Positions 1-5,247 of a stretch of 9,940 nucleotides of DNA are shown here, in pieces. The translations under genes were made by a program, and so were the position numbers. The DNA lies in NCBI GenBank assembly GCA_028288875.1, contig JAQGHK010000636.1:1-9940 (forward strand), written 5' to 3'. Under the pieces are notes generated by a model. It was not told where the DNA came from. It saw only the letters and a list, made by a program, of their open reading frames with translations, and did no database searches. Position 1 is the stretch's first letter; every line of letters starts with the position of its first letter. This DNA is from Phycisphaerales bacterium (GTDB taxonomy: Bacteria > Planctomycetota > Phycisphaerae > Tepidisphaerales > Tepidisphaeraceae).

Positions 1-542
1 GCGTGATGGCGACTGGTCTCCGCCGTCCTTGGTCGACCGCCGCCGACTGGCTGAAGAATCGCCCCGCCGCGAGAGCGGCCCCTCGCGATATCTTGCTGGT
101 GCTGCCCGAGATCAGCGATCCGCTCAATCTTGGCGCAATCTTGCGGAACGCGGCGGCTTTCGGCGTCGGCGGCGTGCTGATCGGGCCGAACTCCCGCGAT
201 GTACTCACCCGGCAAACCATCCGCACCTCCATGGGCACGATCTTCACCTTGCCGCTGGCCCGCAGCCTAGACTTGGCGGCAGACCTCGCGCACCTTCGCG
301 CGAACGGCTATCAATCCTGGGCCACGGTGCTGGACGACTCAGCCGACGTGCCGAGCGAGATCGCCCTGCCGGATCGCCTCGCCCTGCTCCTTGGCAATGA
401 GGGGCCGGGCCTGCCGGAGGACCTTGTCGCCGCCGCCGATCGCCGGGTGACGATTCCCATGCACAATGGCACGGACAGCCTGAACGTGGCGGCGGCGTCG
501 GCAGTGTTCCTCTATGCCGTTATCGTTGAGGGCAGCCGTTGA
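1..542 (+). CDS. SpoU/TrmH-family RNA 2'-O-ribose methyltransferase, 5' end missing
   Basis: The encoded protein is an AdoMet-dependent RNA methyltransferase of the SpoU (TrmH/RlmB) class, which methylates a ribose 2'-OH in tRNA or rRNA in the cytoplasm. All three SPOUT-fold motifs are present, numbering from the GTG at position 3. Motif 1 is DPLNLGAILRNAAAFG (39-54, Asn42 and Arg48), motif 2 is LLLGNEGPGL (128-137, Glu133), and motif 3 is IPMHNGTDSLNVAAAS (151-166, Asn161). The Asn-Arg and Glu-Asn spacings match TrmH. The reading frame is open to the left window edge. The first residues (V-M-A-T-G-L-R-R-P) resemble the linker before a SpoU domain, so the GTG at 3 and ATG at 6 are probably internal codons and an N-terminal substrate-binding domain lies outside the window. 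The substrate RNA cannot be told from this part. It ends 69 nt before the next gene. Confidence 0.88.
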   Translation, partial: VMATGLRRPWSTAADWLKNRPAARAAPRDILLVLPEISDPLNLGAILRNAAAFGVGGVLIGPNSRDVLTRQTIRTSMGTIFTLPLARSLDLAADLAHLRANGYQSWATVLDDSADVPSEIALPDRLALLLGNEGPGLPEDLVAAADRRVTIPMHNGTDSLNVAAASAVFLYAVIVEGSR

Positions 543-553
543 AGGCCATGCCA

Positions 554-581
554 TTTACCCTCGTCGCCGTTCTGATACATT
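554..581 (+). promoter_or_regulatory. possible sigma-70-type promoter for the ompH gene
   Basis: TTTACC (554-559) and TACATT (576-581) are separated by 16 nt, each matching 4 of 6 consensus bases. They lie in the gap between the methyltransferase stop and the ompH start, leaving a leader of about 25 nt. The match is modest and could be chance. Confidence 0.25.
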
Positions 582-611
582 GGCACGCTTCCATTGAAAG
601 GACTGCTTCTC

Positions 612-1193
612 GTGATCAAATCGCGCAACCTCATCGCTCTGGCCGCCCTCCTGTTCGTCGCCGCTCCGGCGATGGCCGAACTGAAAGTCGGCGTCGCCAA
701 CCCGATCAAGATTCTGAACGAACTGGCCGAAACCAAAGACGTCAACAAGGCCATGGAAGGCGAGCAAGCCAACTTCAAGAGCCAAGCCGGCGAACGCGAG
801 CAGAAGCTTAAAACCCTCAAGGCCGATCGCGACGCGCTCAAGCCCGACGCCCCCCAGTGGGCCGACCTGAACAAGCAGCTCGTCCAGCAGCAGGCCGAGG
901 CGCAAGCCTGGGCCCAGCAGACGCAGGCCGAACTCCAGCGGAAGTTCCGCGACCAGGCCGCCCGCATGCACGACAAGATCGACGCCGCCCTGAAGGAAGT
1001 CGCCAAGGCCAAGCAGATCGACCTGATCCTGGCCGACCAGAAGCCGGAAGTCACCGCCGACCAGATGGCCACCATGAATCCGCAGCAGGTCATGGGCATC
1101 CTCTTCGGCCGCAACATCCTGTACTCCGCCGACAGCCTCGATCTGACGCAGGAAACCATCGCCCGCCTCGACGCGGCCTACAAGGCCAAGTGA
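612..1193 (+). CDS. ompH: OmpH/Skp-family periplasmic chaperone
   Basis: Predicted periplasmic chaperone of the Skp/OmpH family, which holds unfolded outer-membrane proteins during transit to the assembly machinery. The GTG at 612 is preferred because AAAGGA (597-602) lies 9 nt upstream; a TTG at 594 would swallow that site. From this start the protein has 193 residues. It has a clear Sec signal peptide: MIKSRN, then a hydrophobic core LIALAALLFVAAP, then AMA cleaved before ELKVG at residue 23. The mature part is rich in Gln, Lys, Glu and Ala, with a long predicted coiled coil around residues 45-140, as in the tentacles of Skp. It is somewhat longer than E. coli Skp (161 residues with its signal). 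The following gene is lpxD, the classic skp-lpxD linkage, which supports the call. The usual upstream partner bamA is not present here. Confidence 0.85.
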   Translation: MIKSRNLIALAALLFVAAPAMAELKVGVANPIKILNELAETKDVNKAMEGEQANFKSQAGEREQKLKTLKADRDALKPDAPQWADLNKQLVQQQAEAQAWAQQTQAELQRKFRDQAARMHDKIDAALKEVAKAKQIDLILADQKPEVTADQMATMNPQQVMGILFGRNILYSADSLDLTQETIARLDAAYKAK

Positions 1194-1205
1194 GCTCGCT
1201 CGCCG
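1191..1205 (+). repeat. dispersed palindromic repeat, copy 1 (overlaps ompH stop)
   Basis: TGAGC-TC-GCTCGCCG. This is identical, except for the two central bases, to the core of the copy at 3484-3498. The TGA is the stop codon of the ompH gene. GAGC and GCTC can form a short stem. Two further copies follow other stop codons in this window. Confidence 0.5.
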
Positions 1206-1257
1206 CTAACGGCTGGCAGCTAGCGGCTGAATCCAATCGTCTTTAGCCGCCAGCTGC
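1202..1257 (+). promoter_or_regulatory. possible alternative (anti-terminator-like) stem before the lpxD hairpin
   Basis: GCAGCTAGCGGCT (1216-1228) can pair with AGCCGCCAGCTGC (1245-1257) at 12 of 13 positions. The second strand is the same one that forms the 5' arm of the terminator hairpin 1245-1276, so the two structures exclude each other. A smaller stem, GCCGCTA (1202-1208) with TAGCGGC (1221-1227), would compete with the alternative stem in turn. The arrangement resembles an attenuator, but it may also come from a duplicated hairpin repeat: 1216-1228 is nearly identical to 1264-1276. Confidence 0.3.
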
Positions 1258-1282
1258 TAACAGTCAGCTGGCGGCTTTATTT
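1245..1282 (+). terminator. rho-independent terminator-like hairpin abutting the lpxD start
   Basis: AGCCGCCAGCTG (1245-1256) and CAGCTGGCGGCT (1265-1276) form a perfect 12-bp stem with an 8-nt loop, followed by TTATTT up to the lpxD ATG at 1283. The tail is short and broken by one A. The 3' arm also carries GGCGG (1270-1274), the only Shine-Dalgarno-like sequence upstream of lpxD, so the hairpin could act on transcription, translation or both. Confidence 0.6.
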
Positions 1283-2329
1283 ATGCATACGCTTCAACAA
1301 TTAGCAGACCTGCTCGGCGTCCCATGCCCGGCCGGCGCGACCAAAGAACTGGCGACCGTCAGCTCCCTGATCGACGCCACGCCATCGGATCTGTCCGTGC
1401 TGACCTCGGACAAGTACGTCCGTGAGTACAAGAAAACGCACGCCGGCGCCGTGCTGGCCAGCAAGAAGGTGAAGTTCTCCGTTCGGCCGGACGTGCCGGT
1501 GCTGACGGTCGACGATGCCGAGCTGGCGCTGGTGAAGGTGCTGGAAGTGATGGCCCCGCCGATCCCACATCCGGCGGAAGGCATTCATCCATCGGCCGTG
1601 ATCGATCCATCGGCCACGGTCGGCGCGAACCCGCACATCGGCCCGCACGTGGTCGTCGGCGCGGGCGTCAAAATCGGCAACAACGTCCGCCTGCACCCGG
1701 GCGTCGTCATCGGCGATGACAGCACGCTTGGCGACGACTGCACGCTGTTCGCCAATGTCGTTCTCCGCGAGCGCATCACGCTCGGCAGCCGGGTGATGAT
1801 CCACGCCGGCGCGATCCTCGGCACCGACGGCTTCGGCTATCGCTGGGACGGCTCCAAGCACGCCAAGGTGCCACAGATCGGCACGGTGGTGGTCGAAGAC
1901 GATGTGGAGATCGGCTCGAACACCTGTATCGACCGCGCGAAGTTCAACGAAACGCGCATCGGTAAGGGCACCAAGATCGATAACCTGGTTCAGCTCGGCC
2001 ACAACGTCCGCGTCGGCATGCACGCCATCCTGTGCGGCCAAGTCGGCATCGCCGGCACGGTGACGGTCGGCAACGGCGTCGTCCTCGGCGGGGCCAGCGT
2101 GGTGCGGGATCACGTCCACATCGGCGACGGCGTCATGGCCGCGGGCCATAGCGTGATCGCGGATGACGTGGAGCCGAAGATGATCATCAGCGGCATGCCC
2201 GCCATTGCCCACCGGCAGAACCTGCGGGAACAGGGCGCCATTCGCCGTCTGCCGGAGTTGATGGTGGAACTACGGAAGGTGCAGGAACTGATCGAGAAGT
2301 ATCGTAAAGCCGGTCTGATTCAGGAGTAA
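1283..2329 (+). CDS. lpxD: UDP-3-O-acylglucosamine N-acyltransferase
   Basis: Transfers a 3-hydroxyacyl chain from acyl carrier protein to the 2-amino group of UDP-3-O-acylglucosamine, the third step of lipid A synthesis, in the cytoplasm. The 348-residue protein has the normal family length. The N-terminal uridine-binding domain spans about 1-95 (LQQLADLLG start, then DLSVLTSDKYV). A left-handed beta-helix of hexapeptide repeats follows, about 103-295 (for example IGPHVV, VGAGVK, IGNNVR, IGDDST). The family signature GTDGFGY is at 180-186, and the catalytic His is His240 in QLGHNV. A charged C-terminal helix (about 315-348) matches the ACP-binding and trimer region. ATG 1283 is the first start after an in-frame TAG at 1244-1246 and lies next to the conserved N-terminus. 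There is no free Shine-Dalgarno; the weak GGCGG is inside the upstream hairpin. The gene follows ompH and precedes accA by 88 nt. Confidence 0.96.
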   Translation: MHTLQQLADLLGVPCPAGATKELATVSSLIDATPSDLSVLTSDKYVREYKKTHAGAVLASKKVKFSVRPDVPVLTVDDAELALVKVLEVMAPPIPHPAEGIHPSAVIDPSATVGANPHIGPHVVVGAGVKIGNNVRLHPGVVIGDDSTLGDDCTLFANVVLRERITLGSRVMIHAGAILGTDGFGYRWDGSKHAKVPQIGTVVVEDDVEIGSNTCIDRAKFNETRIGKGTKIDNLVQLGHNVRVGMHAILCGQVGIAGTVTVGNGVVLGGASVVRDHVHIGDGVMAAGHSVIADDVEPKMIISGMPAIAHRQNLREQGAIRRLPELMVELRKVQELIEKYRKAGLIQE

Positions 2330-2417
2330 GCTTCTTTTCAGGTTCCCCGTACCGCTGGGGATAAGGCGCAGACTTGCCCGATTTGCCGGATCGATCTACG
2401 CTATCGGACCAATCCTT

Positions 2418-3446
2418 ATGTCCATTGCCGCCCAGGAATCGCCGTCGTCTGAATCCAAGCCCGCCCTGCGTCACACGCTGGGCTTCGAGCAGCCCTTGGC
2501 CAAGCTGGAACAGCAGATTTCGGAACTGGAAGGCCTGCAAGCCACCAAGCAGCTGGACTACACCGCCGAGATCCGGCAGCTTCGTGATAATTACACCTCG
2601 CTGCTCAAGAAGACTTACGACAACCTGAGCGCCTGGGAAACCGTGCAGGTGGCCCGCCACCCGCAGCGGCCGCAGTTCCGGGATTACGTGGAAATGTGCT
2701 GCCGCGAGTTCCGCGAAATCCACGGCGACCGCCGCTTCGCCGACGACAAAGCCATCGTCTGCGGCCTCGCCCGCCTTGGCGGCCAGAAGGTGATGCTCAT
2801 CGGGCATCACAAGGGCCGCGACACGAAGGAAAAGATCGCCTGCAACTTCGGCTGTGCCCATCCCGAAGGCTATCGCAAAGCCCTCCGGGCCATGAAGCTG
2901 GCGGAGAAGTTCAATCTGCCGGTCATCACGCTCGTCGATACCGCCGGTGCTTATCCGGGCCTGGGCAGTGAGGAGCGCGGCGTCGCCGAGGCGATCGCCG
3001 TCAACATGATGGAAATGAGCCGGCTGCGCACGCCGATCATCAGCATCATCACCGGTGAAGGCGGCTCCGGCGGCGCGATTGGCTTGGCCGTCGCCGACCG
3101 CGTCAGCATGCTGGAACACGCCTGGTACAGCGTCATCAGCCCCGAAGGCTGCTCGGGCATTCTCTGGAAAGGCAGCGAAAACGCCGCCGCAGCAGCCGCC
3201 GCGCTCAAGCTCACCAGCCGCGACCTCAAGCAGCTCGGCATTATCGACAACATTATCCCCGAGCCCCTCGGCGGTGCCCACCGCGATCCGCACACGGCCG
3301 CTCACACGCTCGATCAGTACGTGATGAAAACCCTCCGCGAACTGCGGCGGTTCAAGATCGAAAACCTCCTCGAACGCCGCTACGAGAAATTCCGCGAGAT
3401 GGGCCAGTATCAGGAAAAGACCGCCCGCGCGTCGAAGGCCAGCTGA
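2418..3446 (+). CDS. accA: acetyl-CoA carboxylase carboxyltransferase subunit alpha
   Basis: Alpha subunit of the carboxyltransferase that, with AccD, moves the carboxyl group from carboxybiotin to acetyl-CoA to make malonyl-CoA for fatty acid synthesis. The 342-residue protein carries the conserved AccA blocks: LGFEQPLAKLEQQI near the N-terminus (21-34), GHHKGRDTKEK (129-139), DTAGAYPG (174-181), the oxyanion and CoA-site region TGEGGSGGA (212-220), SPEGC (241-245) and PEPLGGAHRD (281-290). It is about 20 residues longer than the E. coli protein, through a polar N-terminal extension and a basic tail. ATG 2418 lacks a strong Shine-Dalgarno but is the only start giving the full N-terminal helix region. 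No zinc-finger AccD domain is fused. The gene lies 88 nt after lpxD with no convincing terminator between them, so the two may share a transcript. Confidence 0.97.
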   Translation: MSIAAQESPSSESKPALRHTLGFEQPLAKLEQQISELEGLQATKQLDYTAEIRQLRDNYTSLLKKTYDNLSAWETVQVARHPQRPQFRDYVEMCCREFREIHGDRRFADDKAIVCGLARLGGQKVMLIGHHKGRDTKEKIACNFGCAHPEGYRKALRAMKLAEKFNLPVITLVDTAGAYPGLGSEERGVAEAIAVNMMEMSRLRTPIISIITGEGGSGGAIGLAVADRVSMLEHAWYSVISPEGCSGILWKGSENAAAAAAALKLTSRDLKQLGIIDNIIPEPLGGAHRDPHTAAHTLDQYVMKTLRELRRFKIENLLERRYEKFREMGQYQEKTARASKAS

Positions 3447-3475
3447 TCCCGCCGCGCACGGTCAACGCACCACGC

Positions 3476-3500
3476 GTAGCCGGTGAGCATGCTCGCCGTC
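3476..3500 (+). repeat. dispersed palindromic repeat, copy 2 (downstream of accA)
   Basis: This 25-nt element reads GTAGCC-GGTGAGC-AT-GCTCGCC-GTC and matches the copy at 7450-7474 at 22 of 25 positions. The arms GGTGAGC and GCTCGCC pair over 7 bp with one G-U wobble and a 2-base centre. It begins 29 nt after the accA stop. Confidence 0.65.
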
Positions 3501-3537
3501 TTGTGGATCAAAGCCCGCTCCGTGTATCGCGCCGCTT

Positions 3538-3558
3538 CCCGAAAACCACTTCGGGTTT
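3538..3558 (+). terminator. possible weak terminator after accA
   Basis: CCCGAA (3538-3543) and TTCGGG (3550-3555) form a 6-bp stem with a 6-nt loop, followed by TTTACCCTTCT. AAACC and GGTTT can pair alternatively over the same stretch. The T-run is poor, so termination would be partial at best. It sits about 90 nt after accA and about 60 nt before the next gene. Confidence 0.35.
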
Positions 3559-3599
3559 ACCCTTCTGTAATGTTGGACCGTCCATGCCGTCTATGCCGA

Positions 3600-3617
3600 T
3601 GACCACTTAGGTGGTCA
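3600..3617 (+). promoter_or_regulatory. perfect hairpin/palindrome covering the ribosome-binding site of the GH88 gene
   Basis: TGACCAC (3600-3606) and GTGGTCA (3611-3617) are perfect inverted repeats around TTAG, ending 3 nt before ATG 3621. AGGTGG (3609-3614), with a 6-nt spacer to the ATG, is the evident Shine-Dalgarno and lies mostly in the 3' arm. As RNA the hairpin would hide the ribosome-binding site; as DNA it could be a dimeric repressor operator. The sequence does not decide between the two. Confidence 0.5.
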
Positions 3618-3620
3618 CGC

Positions 3621-5219
3621 ATGTCTCATCGTAGAACTGAATTCTTCTCCCTCGAACCGCTCGACGCGCGCCAGCACTTTGCCGGCGGCTTCACGGCCTC
3701 TTACTTCCCCACGACAACCTTCACCGGAACACCCGTCACGCAGACAGCCACTTCCATCGCCGGCGCGCAATCGCCGCCGAAAGGCATCAGCGCCAAGGCA
3801 TACTCCGCCCGCTGGACCGGCCAGCTCAACCCCGTCACCACCGGCCGGCATGCGGTATATGTCAGCAGCGAAGGCGGCGTCCGCGTCTGGATCAATGACA
3901 AACTCGTCCTGAACAAGCCGGCCGCCCCGGGCGTGATCACGCATTACAAGATGGTCGTCGCCCTGACGGCCGGCGTGCCGGCGACGCTGCAGATTGAATA
4001 CCGCCACGACAGTGGCAAGCCGTACGTCGGCGTCGCTTATGTCCGCCCTGGCGCGGACAAAGCCGTGCTAACCAACCCGGATATTACGGCACGGGCCGTC
4101 AGCCTGAATGATCAGATCGACCACGCCCGCACCTTCGCGGCCGACACGCTGGGCAACACTTATCGCTCCCTGAATCCCAAGAACGGCGCGCCATCGCGAT
4201 CCGAGCCGGCCAAGCCCGCCTGGTCGATCGTTCCTTTCACCGACTGGACCAGCGGCACCTTCGCCGGCTCCATGTGGGAGCTGAACAAGACCTTCGCCGG
4301 CTGGGAAAAGCTCGCGACCACGTGGACCGCCCCGCTGCAGAATGTCCGCGCCGTGGGTGATGCCTTCGACCGCGAATGGGCCGCCTTCAAACCGTTCTAT
4401 GACGCGGCGACGGATGCCGATTCCAAAGAATTCGCCCGTCAGATTCTCCTCGCCTCGGCCGCCAAGAAAATGACCGCGTGGAACAGCACCGTCCAAGCCT
4501 TCCAAACGCCGGAACTGGTCAGCACCAGCGGCAATAAGAAGGCCAACTTCGGCGTGCTGATGGATCAGACCAATGACATGGCCGAGCTGCTGTGGGCGGG
4601 CCAGCAGCTCGGCGATCCTACTTATAAGGCGCGTGTTCTCGCCCACATGAACACTGTCGCCCGCACGATGGTCCGCACCGACGGCAGCGTCGTGCAACGC
4701 GGCTATTTCTACGCGGCCACCGGCCAATTCATCGTCGGCGAAAACGCGCAGGGCTATTCCAACACCAGCACCTGGTCGCGCGGGCAGGCGTGGGCGATGC
4801 GCAGCTTTGCCGATGTCGCCGCCAGCACCGGCGACCCCACGATGCTGGCCGTCGCCAAAAAGGTGGCCGATTATTTCATCAGCCACACCCCGGCCGACGG
4901 CGTGCCGTACTGGGATTTTCAGGCGCCCGGCATTCCGCACACATACCGAGATACCAGCGCCGCCGCGATCGCCGCGAGCGCGCTGGTCCGTCTGTCGAAT
5001 GAAACGACCGGCGCGGACCAAACCAAATATCGCACCGCCGCCGCGAAGATTCTGCATTCACTGCTCGGCCCTTCGTATCTCGCCGAAGGAACGACCGTGA
5101 AAGGCATCATGCAGCACGGCGCGGCCCACGTGCCCGCCAATAAGGGCCCGGATGCTTCGCTGATGTTCGGCGACTACTACCTGCTCCAGGCCATGAACGA
5201 TTACACGTCCGCAGTTTGA
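3621..5219 (+). CDS. exported PA14 + glycoside hydrolase family 88 protein (unsaturated glucuronyl hydrolase type)
   Basis: Likely a surface or secreted sugar hydrolase acting on oligosaccharides with an unsaturated uronic acid at the non-reducing end, the products of polysaccharide lyases. The 532-residue protein starts with a planctomycete N-terminal motif (LEPLDARQHFAG, 11-22). A PA14-like carbohydrate-binding domain follows at about 23-155 (ASYFPTTTF, YVSSEGGVRVWINDKLV). The GH88 (alpha/alpha)6 domain spans about 160-530. It contains DWTSGTFAGSMW (208-219), LMDQTNDMAELLWAG (313-327) with Asp315 as probable acid/base, VRTDGS (351-356), TWSRGQAWA (384-392) and YWDFQAP (430-436). The 72-residue Asp315 to Arg387 spacing matches Asp149 to Arg221 of the Bacillus GL1 enzyme. 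The usual HD(I/L)GF motif is not intact; FDREW (249-253) is the nearest equivalent. WSRGQAW favours GH88 over GH105. No polysaccharide lyase lies in the window. The next gene follows after 28 nt. Confidence 0.85.
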   Translation: MSHRRTEFFSLEPLDARQHFAGGFTASYFPTTTFTGTPVTQTATSIAGAQSPPKGISAKAYSARWTGQLNPVTTGRHAVYVSSEGGVRVWINDKLVLNKPAAPGVITHYKMVVALTAGVPATLQIEYRHDSGKPYVGVAYVRPGADKAVLTNPDITARAVSLNDQIDHARTFAADTLGNTYRSLNPKNGAPSRSEPAKPAWSIVPFTDWTSGTFAGSMWELNKTFAGWEKLATTWTAPLQNVRAVGDAFDREWAAFKPFYDAATDADSKEFARQILLASAAKKMTAWNSTVQAFQTPELVSTSGNKKANFGVLMDQTNDMAELLWAGQQLGDPTYKARVLAHMNTVARTMVRTDGSVVQRGYFYAATGQFIVGENAQGYSNTSTWSRGQAWAMRSFADVAASTGDPTMLAVAKKVADYFISHTPADGVPYWDFQAPGIPHTYRDTSAAAIAASALVRLSNETTGADQTKYRTAAAKILHSLLGPSYLAEGTTVKGIMQHGAAHVPANKGPDASLMFGDYYLLQAMNDYTSAV

Positions 5220-5247
5220 ACATTTTCTGCTCAGGGAAGGATTACGC

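Noticed and set aside
1301..2212. Minus-strand open frame (303 codons) opposite lpxD
   Set aside because: It is extremely rich in Asp, Ala, His and Val, mirroring the hexapeptide-repeat codons of lpxD; clearly a shadow.
2344..2361. TCCCC/GGGGA hairpin after lpxD
   Set aside because: The stem is only 5-6 bp with an 8-nt loop and no T-tract; not supported as a terminator.
2374..2402. TTGCCC-17-TACGCT as a promoter for accA
   Set aside because: Only 4 of 6 and 3 of 6 consensus matches in a GC-rich gap; not better than chance.
2187..3305. Long minus-strand open frame (372 codons) opposite lpxD end and accA
   Set aside because: It is antisense to accA, whose conserved motifs run through the whole stretch. 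The composition (Ala/Gly/Asp/His-rich, no domain) is typical of a high-GC shadow frame.
4068..5057. Minus-strand open frame (329 codons) opposite the GH88 gene
   Set aside because: The + strand encodes recognisable GH88 motifs over the same bases; the minus frame has no family features and no ribosome-binding site.
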